DNA of 64,000 nt from Polyodon spathula (taxonomy: Eukaryota; Chordata; Actinopteri; Acipenseriformes; Polyodontidae), in the NCBI RefSeq assembly GCF_017654505.1, contig NC_054534.1, positions 45,669,226 through 45,733,225 of the forward strand. The letters are read 5' to 3'. Positions 9,614 through 21,240 of the stretch are shown piece by piece. Below the pieces are notes generated by a model. It saw only the letters and a list, made by a program, of their open reading frames with translations. It had not been told where the DNA came from and made no database searches. Each line of letters opens with the position of its first letter. Positions within the stretch are counted from its first letter, which is position 1. The position numbers and the translations under genes were made by a program.

Positions 9614-12328
9614 TCATTTAAATCCTGCAAAGTGATCTCTTGGAACTGTAATGAGCACTTGCCTTGTCAAGTGGGGTATTTTCAAAGTTTCTGTCTTTTT
9701 GAGAACTTTACATTTTATCCTTTCCACAGGAATAAAACAAGCATTGTTTTCTTGTCGATACATGTTAGGATAAAATAAGGAGACTGGAAAACAATAGTAG
9801 TCCTTAAATGCAGGATCCATTTCTTTGTACCACTGAACTTGTGCCAGAATGTGCTTTTTGATTGTACCATCTGTGAAAAGAAGATTGTGTTCTATGAAAA
9901 ATAAAATCAATGGGTGTAAATCCCAAATTTGTTTCTTCATATATGATACAGATAATGTTGCTGACATGTTCACTGCCTGTAAGCAAGTCAGGCATGATGA
10001 GAGATTACACACATCCAGTAAATCGGATGTCAGCATATCCTTAAGTGTACCACGGGATTTTGTGTCTTGCATCAAATTTAGGTGCTCTGTTAAATTCTCT
10101 TCACCAACAAATAAGCTATCTCTTCTCATCAGTTGTAGTTCTACCGATCTTTGGTTGACTGGTTCATTTCCCAAGATACCATTATATTGTTCAAAGCCAA
10201 ACATCCAGAAAGAATACACAGGCCCATAGCCTATTACGCATTCCATAATATGACCGTGCAAGTGCATGTTGGGAGTAATCTTGCAGAATGTCAGGAACAC
10301 CATGTCTGCCTCAGAAAGCATTTCATCTGTTATAATATATGAACATAATAAATAGCATGCTTTAACAAAGTGTTTTCAAACATCCAGGTGTTGAGACAGA
10401 ATGTCTTTTAAGCAAGGAATGCAAAAATACAGGTTCCAGTTTTTCCACTGATCTGCAGTAAAGCTAGAAAATCCTGAATTAATTTTGTTTGGTATCCAAC
10501 CTAAGTCAATGAGGACTTCAAAGTCATTAACTCTTTGTTGAATGATTTTCATATCTTTATCGGTAAGAATATCCTTTTCTTTCCAAATTTCAATGACTCG
10601 TTTTGCAGTTCCTAGAAAAAGATTATGCACTGGGTCAATAACATGCGTAACATGAAATCAAATGGATTTAATTAGGAGTTTCTGCCACTGATCAACACAA
10701 AAAAAGTCCATAATGTCAAAGTGAAAAATGAAATCTACAAATTGTTCTAAATTAATTCCATGTTGTAACACGATAAAATGTGGAAAAATCCAAGGGGGTG
10801 AATACTTTTGAGAGCCACTGTATATCAAAATATGGGAGGTCCAGTAGTACAGAATAACACACTCCATATTCATGTTCAAGAAGCTGTACATCTTGATTTG
10901 TATTTTTATCCAAAATGTTACCACACCACTCCTTGTGTCTTTCAAGAGTCTTTGCGGCCACTCATTTTTTGTGAACCCACTGTAGTCTTTCTGTCCTACC
11001 TGTCCTGGGAAAAACTTCCAACATTTCGAACAGCCACGATTGGCAGCATGCCCAAGAAATCCAAAAACTTTACAACAAGCTGGAATGTCATAGGCAAAAG
11101 CAAGAAGGGCAATGAAATGGTACATTGGTACCTAGTTTTGCTGAATGCAGACTAAATCCATGTAGCCAGGCTTCATTTCATTCTTCCACAAGGTAGAGAA
11201 GAAAGTATTTTTTTTGGCTCTTTGTCCATGTGTGGTATAATACCCACTAGAATAATATTTTTCCTCAAAACCTCTCTGGTTTTGGAAAGTTCAAGATGGT
11301 AAAATAAATAGCCCCCACAGAATACTGTACATGCTTGAATGGATGAAACCAATCTACATTAATCATCAAACCATAACAGCGTCCTTGAGTGAAAAAACTG
11401 TATTTTTCTCCATGGAATTCCTTCCATACCTTTCCATCCATAACATTTTTCACACAGGTCTTCAAACCCAGGGTCTAACCATTTCTCTCAATGACCCCTT
11501 TACTGAGCTATAGCTAAACCACTTAAATGGGTAAAATGTATTTGTGCCAGTGGGCAAAATGACTTCTTAAGCAAGGACTGGCCACAAACATTTAGCTGCA
11601 GTTGATTTCTCTGCCATGGATATTTCACGAATGAGCATTTCTTTGTTTCGGTTTGGCCTTCAGTTATTTGCAAGAAATCGTTAATATTGTATAATGTATA
11701 GCATTTTCTGCAAAAAACAAACTTTCTCAAAAAATCTTTGGAATGTCCAAATAGTTTGTTTACTCCATAAATACTTGAAGGTAAGACAGTAAGTGTCAAT
11801 CCAAGTGTACCTCCTGGTTCAGAAAACACAGACAGCAAATCTTTAAACAACTGTAACCATGCATCGATTGCTGGATCAGAAATAAAAGTGCCTGCCACAC
11901 CATCAGAAAAAGACATAACCATCTAACAAACCACAGCACTTTGTCTTGAACTGCTGCTTGCCTTGAGAAAAGTTCTTCTGCTACACAATCCAAATCTTGA
12001 GAAATTTCTTCTTCAATAGTTACAGCCATATTGCTTCCCACTGTTCTTCATTTTCACTGTCAGAGTGGTACTCAAAATTAAATTTGGACCCAGAAAAGAA
12101 TGACAAAATATCTTCATCAGATACATTTTTGGGGTTGCTGTCCACTTTCCAGGTTTCTTTCATTTTTCTATATATTCTTCTCCAGTTGCTCTCAAGGTCT
12201 TCTGTTTCTGGACATGGAACTACAGTATGAATTAGAGTAGAGGATCCACCATGAACAGAACTCTCTTCAGACTGTGTACTTCCTCCTTTAAGGCTTAACT
12301 TATATTTCCAAGCTTTCATTTGGTACAT
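9614..12328 (-). pseudogene. CACTA (EnSpm/Plavaka-like) transposase, broken
   Basis: Exon- or frame-blocks read in order on the minus strand. They are an acidic N-terminal part (12328-12020), a zinc-ribbon-like block with FVFCRKCYTLYNINDF (about 11760-11600), and CYGLMINVDWFHPFKHVQYS (about 11375), matching the region that usually holds the first Asp. Next come AFAYDIPACCKVFGFLGHAA with NRGCSKCWKFFPG (about 11060), YSVLLDLPYFDI, and HVIDPVHNLFLGTAKRVIEI (10650-10590). Last are FSSFTADQWKNWNLYF and the C-terminal NMHLHGHIMECVIGYGPVYS with FWMFGFEQYNGILGN (10290-10150). This family cuts and pastes elements with CACTA ends. Frames shift between blocks and a Tc1 fragment lies within, so the copy is inactive. 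Some gaps may be introns. Confidence 0.85.
10655..10821 (-). mobile_element. Tc1/mariner end fragment inside CACTA transposase
   Basis: The sequence matches the non-coding end of the Tc1 element at the window start. It contains TTGTTCTAAATTAATTCCAT and CCAAGGGGGTGAATACTTTT and finishes at the terminal CACTGTA (10815-10821). It splits the CACTA reading frame between YFDI and HVTHVIDP. Only one element end is present. Confidence 0.85.
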
Positions 12329-12594
12329 CTACATGATCAGTTTCTTTTCTTCAGCGATGCTTGTGATATTGCTCATAATGAACTGACTTTGCAAATTTCA
12401 CATGACTCTGTTCTCTTCTGGCTCTTTTTCTTTCCTTTTCTCAGGAAGTCTAAAATAAGAGTAAAATTTTAATGAACCACTCCCCATTTAAAAAAAAAAA
12501 CAAACAACAACAAAACTTCTAAACACTGACACATTGCTACATAGAGCCCATAGACACATGGCAACAATGTGCTCTCATGTCATACTGAAACAAT

Positions 12595-13012
12595 CACTAC
12601 GTTTACATTCAGGCAGTATTTGGAATTCCCAAGTATACCCCAAATACAATATTGTTTACATGACTGTAGGAATAGCTATTCCAAATGTACTCCACTGTGT
12701 TTACAGTGGAAAATGTAATCTACTCCACACATGCACACACAGCAATACAAAACATAGGCTCTTTCGGTAACATCAGAGCTGTTTAAAGTATCTCAATGAT
12801 ATTCAGTGCTTATGGCACATCAGCAGCAACAGCTAGAAATGTTTTGCATGATGATTCATCATGAAAAAAAAAAAACTCCCTTTAGAGGAACACTGTATGC
12901 AAGTGATACTAGTAGCCTACTGTAAAAAATTAGGAAGATATTTCATAATCGGCAAGGTCATAAAGGTACTAAGAGTTTGTAGTTTTTTCAAAGGTTGTGC
13001 ACACAAGCCATC

Positions 13013-13078
<66 letters not shown>

Positions 13079-13305
13079 ATTAAAACGACTTGTCTGCCTA
13101 GAAGGAAAAAAAAAGGTATTCTGAATAAGGTGTTTACAAGGGCTAGTATTTCAATAGTATTCGGAATACGAGGAGGGTGTTCCAGAATACGAATTCTGAA
13201 TACTGCTATTTGGAATACATATTCAGAATACCCAGTTTACATTGGCATGGAATTGGTATTCAGAATACGCAATATTCCGAATACTGCCTGCAGGTAAACT
13301 TAGTG
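12595..13305. mobile_element. 711-bp CACTA-type MITE with 3-bp target duplication
   Basis: The left end CACTACGTTTACATTCAGGC (12595) pairs with the right end, whose reverse complement is CACTAAGTTTACCTGCAGGC (ends 13305). AAT lies directly outside both ends (12592-12594 and 13306-13308), matching the 3-bp duplication of CACTA elements. Inside, GTATTC/GAATAC motifs repeat in both orientations near each end, as expected of subterminal sites. No transposase is encoded. An ATCT microsatellite lies within. Confidence 0.85.
13012..13078. repeat. (ATCT)n microsatellite
   Basis: About 16 uninterrupted tetranucleotide units inside the CACTA-type MITE. Confidence 0.97.
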
Positions 13306-13308
13306 AAT

Positions 13309-13953
13309 GTAGTTGTGCCACTTATGTATATATATCACACATGCTTCTTTTTTTGCAGGTCTTACTACATCATTAGAAGTAATCACATGGAATTTCAGCA
13401 CAATCTTTTTTCCTGTTGACTACGGTTTAACCAAATAAGAACATTTTAAACGAAAGTATATTTTTAGCCACATTTACCCTTTAATCATTTAAACACTTAC
13501 AGCCCTCCGTTTGCTATACATTTGGAGTATTCAGTTAGCATTCTTTGTATTTTGAAGAATGGAGGTTTGAAGGAACAGTATTTTGCAAATAGTACTATGA
13601 ATCTTTTCTGTAATTAGTTTTTTGCATTTATTTTAAATCATTTTAAGTATTAAATTGTGCAATGTAAAAAACTAAAAGTTAACATATATTAAAACATTCA
13701 TGGATTCTTCATTATTATTCCAGTTTTACTTTTCCTATTAGAATACTGTACTTCATCGAGGTTCATTGTAATGGAGCACTGTGTCTTTAAGAGATGAATA
13801 ATCTGAAAGATGCAACTGATGTCACAGCTGAGGTGTCGAATGAAGCAACGAAAAGTGTATACATGTAGTAGACTGTAAAAATAAGAAACAAAAATATATC
13901 TAAAAATGGAAAAGCTTTACCATCGTTATTCGAAGCTTCCCCTATAAATATAT
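13309..13953. other. Unassigned AT-rich DNA
   Basis: No coding homology or clear repeat structure was seen. Confidence 0.45.
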
Positions 13954-13977
13954 AAAAAAAAAAAAAAAAAAAAAGGC

Positions 13978-14045
<68 letters not shown>
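13952..14045. repeat. Poly(A) and (TA)n tracts
   Basis: A run of about 21 A residues (13952-13973) is followed after GGCTATATA by about 60 bp of TA dinucleotides. Confidence 0.95.
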
Positions 14046-14048
<3 letters not shown>

Positions 14049-14197
14049 TACATGTTGTATCGTTGTCGTTAATGTATTTATTACTTATATTGTGTGATAC
14101 ATACTGCGCTATCTTAGTTAAATGTCTCGGAAACTGCGTATCTTTGCTATATACTGTACATAGAAAAATGGGGATTACAATTGGTTTAAATGGTATG

Positions 14198-14520
14198 TGT
14201 AGACCATTCACAAAGACAGGTTTACAATCTTTAATGATAAGTTTGTAGTACTTTGTAAACCTGATGAAATATATTGTTTATAATTCAATACATGCAAACC
14301 TTACTAAACAATACATTTGTAAAGGTTTACACAGTTTGTTTACTATTTGCAAACCTTAAGTCCGAATGGACTTAAAAACTTCCATTAGGTTCTTGGTTTA
14401 GAAAACCATTTGTAAAAAAATAAGTTTACAATAGGTTTGCAACATGTGCAAACTTAGCAAAATTTAAGTTTGTGTATTTTTTACAATAGGTTTACACAAT
14501 TGGTAAAGAGTATTTGAAGA
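14198..14520. repeat. Array of TTGTAAAC / GTTTACAA-like motifs (right)
   Basis: Starts with GTAGACCATT and continues with many copies of AGGTTTACAA, TTTGTAAACC and GCAAACCTTA in both orientations. It shows the same motif style and the same leading decamer as the array at 8637-8960. It is probably the subterminal region of a related element. Confidence 0.55.
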
Positions 14521-14703
14521 GTAATCAATGTGTGCAAGTACATTGCAAGGGAGAGCGCAGCAATGCGCACAGCGCATCAAGGTTTCTTACCATTTTGTGA
14601 TCATTTTTCAAATCATAAAATTTGTAAATCAAACGAAATGTCATGCAATGTTCCAAAGCATCCCCAAAAAAGTCGATTCAGTCATTTAGAAGTTTTGCAA
14701 TAG

Positions 14704-14823
14704 ATGGATAGGAGTGAAAGTGATGTTGAAAATGATCAACTTTCTGGGTTGGAGAGCACTGATTCAGTGTCTGAAGCAGCATCTGAACATGGATTGGATC
14801 CTCTTCAGGATTTGTATGTATAA
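14704..14823 (+). CDS. Small acidic ORF, possible transposase 5' exon
   Basis: ATG at 14704 gives 39 codons beginning MDRSESDVENDQLSGLESTD, strongly acidic and Ser-rich, ending at TAA. The sequence TTTGTATGTA near the end resembles a splice donor, so the frame may be a first exon. It lies just downstream of the motif array, in the position expected for the start of a CACTA-type transposase. I do not recognise a specific family. It could also be chance. Confidence 0.3.
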   Translation: MDRSESDVENDQLSGLESTDSVSEAASEHGLDPLQDLYV

Positions 14824-14845
14824 TGGATCCACACTACATGTATTA

Positions 14846-14848
14846 TTA

Positions 14849-14893
<45 letters not shown>

Positions 14894-14966
14894 GTTATTA
14901 GGCTTCCAAGCAGAATGGCTAGAAGCCTATTGTTCTTCAAAAGATTATTATTATTATTATTATTTT
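14846..14966. repeat. (TTA)n microsatellite blocks
   Basis: Two TTA runs (about 14846-14893 and 14944-14966) separated by a segment with hairpin ends, GGCTTC...GAAGCC. Confidence 0.9.
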
Positions 14967-15905
14967 CTTTCCTTCTGCCGCAATGGTAAATCTTTAACAG
15001 CCCGTAAAATGAAAACCGCTGCACCGTTAGAAAGTTGGTAGATACCTATGGGAAGTTGACCCTGATGCAAAATGGAGCACGTAGGTCATATGGTTTGGCA
15101 GCCATGTTGGATTTTTGCAAAATTTTGGTCATTTTCAAAACTCTTCTCCGAAACCGCTTATGTTAGAGCTCTAAAACTTGCTATACATGTTTATGAATGG
15201 TCAATCTTTAAAAATTATTCAAAGAAAAGGTTTTCGTCAATGGTGGCCATGTTTATGACATCAGAGGTCAAAAGTGAAAGTAGTTGATAACTTCTTAGAT
15301 AATGCAGATAGGGCCACTGTTACAATGGAACACATACAGGAACCCATATGTGTTCTATCAAAACCAGTCATTGCCTGTGACCTTTGACCTCATCTGCCAA
15401 GGACTTTAACAGCCGACAAAACAAAAACCTTTGCATGAAATTGCTCGCAGTTTGGTATGGTGGTACATGACTATAGCTAGTTGACCCTCAACAAAAAGTG
15501 AATAGGTCACATGGTTTGGCAGCCATATTGGATTTTGTATTTTTGGTAACTAATTTTGAAGATACTAAAACAACAAAAACCATTGCTGCTATTGCCCTCA
15601 AACTTCTCACATATTTTGAGGAGGGGTGTGCAGTTACACATGTCACGTGACATGGCACGTAGCCACCATTTTTAGATTCTGCATTTTAGCTTTAAAACGT
15701 AACTCCTCCAGAACCGCTGGACCAATTGAGCTGAAACTTTCCAGGGATCTTATTAAACACGAGAGCATCAAAAGTTATTAAAATGGTGAGTTTTCATCAA
15801 TCCAAGATGGTCGACATGGACCAATCTTTCTTATAACTCCTTACAGCGTGCAGATAGGGTCATCGTTACTATGTAAGACATATAGTAAGCCACTTATCCA
15901 ACCTC
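14967..15905. repeat. Degenerate long tandem repeat of unknown family
   Basis: Blocks recur in order with drift. GGTCATATGGTTTGGCAGCC at 15084 matches GGTCACATGGTTTGGCAGCC near 15502. GCAGATAGGGCCACTGTTAC near 15305 matches GCAGATAGGGTCATCGTTAC near 15849. Phrases like 'AACCGCTG' also recur. No coding content was found. It looks like a decayed, multi-unit non-coding repeat. Confidence 0.6.
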
Positions 15906-18279
15906 ATCAATCAACTTCCTCGCTAAATAAAATTTAGCCTTATGGCGTAGTTCGGGGGATTCTGTAAAAGGCCCTCACTTGCTTTCCTCTCTCTCTTTCT
16001 CAGCCAGTTATCCCGAAAAGTGCTGTTCTGTCCTTTCTGATCATATTCGGCTGGGGGAAGGGAGGCGGCCGCATTTTCGGTATATCCGCTTTCGGGCGGG
16101 GGATGACTCGGCAGCTGTCCCCCAGCTGCTCCCATTAACTGGCATTGTGCTCTCGTCGGTTTCTGGGCGGGCTCTGGGCAGCACCAGATCCCTTCTGGCT
16201 GTACCATCTGTCAATCTCTCTCTCTTCCCTACTGAAGCTATGCACTATTTCCTGTTCTTGTCTTTCGTTTTGTGTTGGTTTTCATACGCTGCAGGAACCT
16301 CTGTGTCGGATTCTCCTCAAAATATCTCCATTTCTCAGATGGACCGTCTACTTTCAATACAGACCTCTACCCAGCACCCAAACCCGCTGCCCCGGCACTA
16401 CGGATATCAAAACACCCCTGCCAGCAAGCCCAGCCTCCGGAGCAGCTATTATATAAGTATCGACCACACATCAGACTTAAAAAAAACAAACAAAAAAAAA
16501 AAAAAACACTGCACAAGAACAATATCGACATCCCGGCTAGAAGCGAGCATATGCCGTTGCTTAATAACAAATGTACCTTTATATCAGCTTCCACGTTGCC
16601 TCTTCTCCCAAGCGCACTTCAGACAATCACAAGACAAGCGGCAGTTCTCACCACAGCAACAGCATACAAGCAGGAATGTACCCGAACTCATCCTTATGCT
16701 TCATAACAATATTTCTACGACATGAACGCCTTCATTGACCCCATCACATTTCAATTGCTCAATTAGTACACAGTTCTGAAATATGAACAAACCGGTTGCT
16801 TTTGCATTACTTCATCGGCATTTGCCACTCCAGACATGGCCGCCGTCTCCGTGCTCAGCACTTCCGGTCTCCACAGCTAACATTCCGAACTGCAACTGGG
16901 CATCAGCCTTCTCATTGGCCACAGCAAACGCCTGTAGTCAGAAATAAAGATCAGCCACCATATGGTTTCTACATTGATGACTAGATTTTCAAAGCTAGAT
17001 TCTAAAAAGTTATTTTCCAAGCTCATTGTATTTTTTGAAAAGGAACATTGTGCAGTTCTAATTTAGACTGCTTGTAACAAACTGCTGAATTATTGTTTGT
17101 CAAGTTTAATTTTTTGGAACAGGTTTCACAATACTATTTTGGTGAACTTTCCCATCCTGTACGCTGCCAGTTTTAGTGATCTAAACATATTTTCATGTTT
17201 TGGTTTTACCCCAGCAAAGCTGAATTTCACTTGATCCCCTGCTCGCTTAGCAGCTCCAGCTTCACCTTGTCAGCAATAATCCTTGTTTAAATGGCATATC
17301 TGTATTAAATGGCATATCAATCCGAAACCAGTCTCTCACTCGACAAATCCTGGAGTACTTCTGTCAGCTCATTATCAACTACCAAGTATTTTCAATCTGT
17401 AAAAGCAAATGGTTATCTCCCCTAAGGCACTTCAATTTCACAATTTGTATTATTCTAAGGCAGAACATTCATATCACACATTCTCGCTCTCGCCTCAACT
17501 GTAAAATATATATCTTTCAGAAGCAAGAAAGCCTCTGCCAGAGCTTTCAACGCTCCAGCTTTCATCCATACTTGGATCATGGCAGCCATTTCTACAGTCA
17601 AGGCTAACGCTGATTCCCATCTAGTATGTCAGCTCATCCTCTCAAATACTGCAATGTTAATACATGGTGAGAGATGGAGGTACAATACTGGAAATCTGTC
17701 TTGATTATGAGTTAGGGAGTTCCACAATTAGGAGAATGACTGGAGTTATGAAACCCAAATCTCTGAAAGTGAGTTCACCTTTTCCATTTCAAGCAGACAT
17801 GATAATAGCAAAGCGCTGATCGATTCTGTATTATCCAACACATAGGATGGTCAGCATCTCATCTCTCTAGACATCAGGATGTGGTACTCCTTTCTGCAAC
17901 ACTGAAACAATCAATGAATGTTGTTCCGGCAGCTCATCTTCAATACAGATCACCAAGTCACTTCAGCAAGAGCATCAACTGCCACTGCAGTTTTTTGCAA
18001 CCACCCCTCTGTCCTCCTCCTCCTCCTCCTCCTCCTCCTCAAAAAAAAGTCATGTTACTAGGTCTCCGACAGACATGCAGAACAGAAAGCTAGGCTCCGG
18101 ATCCGCACTGTTATCTGTGACGAAGCAGATTGACAGCTGCAGGTTTGGAAAAGGCTACACGCTGCTCTCGCCAAGACATGACTTCACGATCATCCCAGAG
18201 AGAGGGAAGAATGCTGGATAGCTACTCTAAGGCACAGTACTTAGAAGTGACGTTAGCCGCATTAAAGGAGCAGTTGGTC
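15906..18279. other. GC-richer region, probably 5' part of DIRS-type element
   Basis: Long open frames (for example 248 codons at 15979-16725) are rich in Ser, Pro and Arg but have no motif I recognise. The base composition is less AT-rich than its surroundings and it leads directly into recombinase coding sequence at 18280, so it may be a decayed gag/RT part. A CTC/TCC run lies at 18012-18040 and a 17-bp A tract near 16490. Confidence 0.35.
18012..18040. repeat. (TCC)n microsatellite
   Basis: About 9 TCC/CTC units followed by an A run. Confidence 0.9.
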
Positions 18280-19310
18280 GTCAAGTTCCGGAGCCTAGTT
18301 CCCAACGTGGACTCTCGTCCCCCCCTTCAAGGACCTGATGTTTATCTGAACCCTACTCTCTCCAGTCTCCTCCGCTCCACATGACAGTTCATATTTGAGG
18401 CTTTAGCTCCTTCCACCCGATCTGCCTACTCCACCACCTGGTCAACATTCATCCTATTCTGCACCCAGAACCAGATCTCTTATTCAGTCTTCAACCTAGA
18501 CCACATCCTCGCATTCATTACCTATCTATGGGTCTCCTTGAACCTCCTCCCTTTATCTATCAGATTCTACATCTCCAGCATTCAATATCAGTTCTGTCTC
18601 TTGTCCATCCCTGCTCCACAGCTCCTGTTCGTCCCGGCTATCCGCCCGACTCTCCACGGCATGGAAAGAGCTCTCCTGGCAGCAGTAGCTTCCAGGCTAC
18701 CAATATCCTCGAACGTCCTTCAACTTCTGATCTCCATGCTCAGGAACAGCTGCTTTAATCCATCGGATTACCTCACCATGGAGGTGCTGTGTCTATGTGC
18801 TTTCTTCGGCTTCCTTCACTGATCGGAATTCTCTGTTCCTTCTCCCTCCAGCTTTCCAGCGCTTGGCTTACAGCGCTCTGACCTATCCCAGCTTCCTGGT
18901 AATCACTTCATCCTTCTCCTGAGGTCCTCCAAGGCAGATCAACTCCATAGAGTTCAGTTCATCCAGATGTCAAAGATTCACTCCTCTCTCTGCCCCAGCT
19001 CTGCTTTAACCAGGTATCTTCCCTCAGATCCTCTGTTCTCAGACCACTCAGGTTCTATTATCTCTAGCCACTGGTTCTCTTCCCAACTCTCCTCCCTCTT
19101 GACAAGAGCTGGATTTCCTTCTCAATCCTATTCTCCTCATTCCTTCCAGATTGGAGCTGCCACCACAGCTGCACGAGGAGAGGTTAATCAACACACTATT
19201 AAATCCCTGGGACGTTGGTCTTCTGCCATAAAGAGTTATATCAGAACTTCTTTGGACATTGCAGCTGCCCAACAATCCTTGGTTAGCATGCCCGGAGTGG
19301 GGGCGCCCTC
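18280..19310 (+). pseudogene. DIRS/Ngaro-type tyrosine recombinase, inactive
   Basis: A plus-strand recombinase is readable almost throughout. Its linker is KFRSLVPNVDSRPPLQGPDV, its core-binding start is EALAPSTRSAYSTTWSTFIL, and the catalytic region holds SYSPHSFQIGAATTAA and KSLGRWSSAIKSYIRT. Such enzymes integrate DIRS/Ngaro retroelements as circular DNA. In the HxxR box the Arg is Gln (HSFQ, about 19141-19152). The first catalytic Arg position (GFLR in relatives) reads GFLH followed by a TGA (about 18820), so this copy cannot be active. The Tyr (SYIRT) is kept. Confidence 0.9.
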
Positions 19311-19418
19311 TCCGCTAGGTCAACCAGAGGTTTCCTCCTGCTGGGGGGGGGGTTCCTCTCCACAGCCTACTAACCTCTCTATGTCCTTTTTGTTTTCCAG
19401 TTTGCGTTTATGTGTGCG

Positions 19419-19965
19419 TGTGGCAAAGTGGTTGGTAAGGGGAACAGATGTCGCGGTGATGCGGTGCAGGAGTGATGAACAGACAACGATATCCAGTGAA
19501 AAAAGTGCTTTTATTTGTAATCGAGGTCTGGTGACCGTCAAATAATAAATCCCCGGCTATACACAACAATGTGTAAAGCCCAGGGATAGAAATAACACAG
19601 TCCCAAACAAAACAAACACACGGCCACCAGTCCTGGGTGAGTGCAGACGTGCGTGTGCAGTGGTGAAGACACGGGTAATTCGTGACGGTTGGTGCAGTGG
19701 TGATCCGGTTCATGCTGACCCTTGCGACAGCTCCAGATTTGTGCGTTTAGCTGTCTAGTGGTGAAAACACAGACAGTTATTTACACAGACACAAACAACA
19801 CACAACACTCTTTCTTTTCTTTTACTGAGAGCTCCTCTCTCAATCCTTCTGTCTCTCCAGCATTTTACCCAAACGAAGGAAAAGATCAGCGTTACCCTGG
19901 CCCCTATATGTAATCTCGCATGATATTGAGGTAAACGGTTGCAGCTGCCACACCTGTTCTTTCGC
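19419..19965 (-). mobile_element. Truncated copy of TGTGGCAAAG LTR family
   Basis: Starts TGTGGCAAAGTGGTTGG and tracks the solo LTRs at 22479 and 44727, including GCTATACACAACAATGTGTA, ACCAGTCCTGGGTGAGTGCA and CCCTATATGTAA. It loses similarity before the other end, and no matching target duplication was found. Strand is set by the reverse-strand TATA/AATAAA order in the family. Confidence 0.75.
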
Positions 19966-20779
19966 AGATCGTGCATTTTAGCAGCCTCAGCCTCTACTCT
20001 GTACACCTTTCTCCTTACCCTTTCCCCTTTTCCTCTAGGTCCCGTGGGCATCCAGCGGGTGCCTGGCTCTCATTTTGGGGCTCACGTCTGGTGGAGGTTG
20101 ATTCTTAGGATGGGACCTGTCTAGATCTTTTTCTTTTCCAGGCCCGGGTACCTTTCTCTCCCCCCAGGGTAGCTGGGTCTCCCTACCACCAGGCAAGCTG
20201 CCGGGATGGGTTCTCTGCCCAGGGGATGGGGGGATTTCCTCTATCCATGTTGTCCTCTACTCGCCACAACCGCTCAAGCAGCTAGCAGACCTCCAAGCAG
20301 TAGGGGACCTGACCTGTCTGTTCGACTTTGTAACTAACACTCTGTTGCCCAAGTCCTACAAGCACTCCATTCCCCTTCCGCCTTTGCAGGTTTCCCTTGA
20401 ATAAATATTAAAAGTAGGCTACAAGAGTAATGACATTGGCAAGAATGGAAACAGAAAGCAAGCATTGTAGCAATCAACCTTTAAGAGAGGAGAGCTGTGT
20501 GGGCTTGTCAGTGGGGTGTGCAGCAGTAACGATTCAATACACCAGCTAAAGTGTTTTACTCTTTTTTTTGTCCTATGTGTTTATATGATAGTGCACACAT
20601 TTGCTGACACTGGCAATGTGTTTTTGTAGCTTTTAAATGCATTTGAATTAAACAGAGCAAGCTTCATAAATGCAATGCTCATTTGTTTAAAATAGCCTTA
20701 GCAATACTCAAACCAAGCTTCTTATTGGTTGTTTTGGCAATATCAAGAAAGAGCACAGAGTACTGTGTCAGAGATATTA
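19966..20779. other. Unassigned, probably DIRS-type element tail
   Basis: A pyrimidine-rich, GC-richer block (19990-20400) is followed by AT-rich DNA. Its style resembles the sequence around other DIRS-type fragments here, but I could not identify domains. Confidence 0.35.
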
Positions 20780-21240
20780 AGAAAGCAGAACTAGGAAGGC
20801 AGGGAATTCAAAAGTTAAGAAAGAAGACATCAGTTGCAGGTTATTTACCAGTTCTGGTCACCTCCTACAAAAAGGATATTGCTGCTCTAGACAACCAGAA
20901 TTATCCCAGGTTTAAGTATGCAGACAAGCTAAAAAAAATGAATTGAACAAACAAGACTGACTACGCAGCGATCTGATTCAAGCATTCAAAATTGTAAAAG
21001 GTATTGACAATGTCGACCCAGGGGACTTTTTCTGCCTGAAAAAAGAAACAAGGAACAGGGGTCACAAATAGGGGCATTCAGAACAGAAAATAGGAGCTAC
21101 TTTTTTTACACAGAGAATTGTGGGAGTCTGGAACAAACTCCCCAATAATGTTGTTGAAGCTGACACCCTGGGTTTCCTCAAGAAGCTGCTTGGTGAGATT
21201 CTGGGATCAATAAGCTACTAACGACCAAATGAGCAATGTA
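20780..21240 (+). pseudogene. CR1-like LINE 3' end
   Basis: Decayed plus-strand copy of the C-terminal reverse-transcriptase region seen intact at 35613-36131. It reads YKKDIAALD, YADKLKKMN, the GIDNVD-P-G/RDF region, and a 3' end GGGATCAATAAGCTACTAAC near 21205-21224. Stops and frameshifts are present. Confidence 0.8.

Noticed and set aside
9849..10229. 126-codon plus-strand frame
   Set aside because: Antisense shadow of the CACTA-type transposase, which has clear motifs on the minus strand.
12995..13124. YLSI-repeat peptide
   Set aside because: Pure translation of the ATCT microsatellite.
13787..14211. YIYI-rich frames on the minus strand
   Set aside because: Translations of TA and A tracts.
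16145..16725. Overlapping open frames up to 248 codons in a GC-richer block
   Set aside because: Composition-driven Ser/Pro/Lys-rich translations with an A-run inside and no domain. Kept only as an unassigned DIRS-side region.
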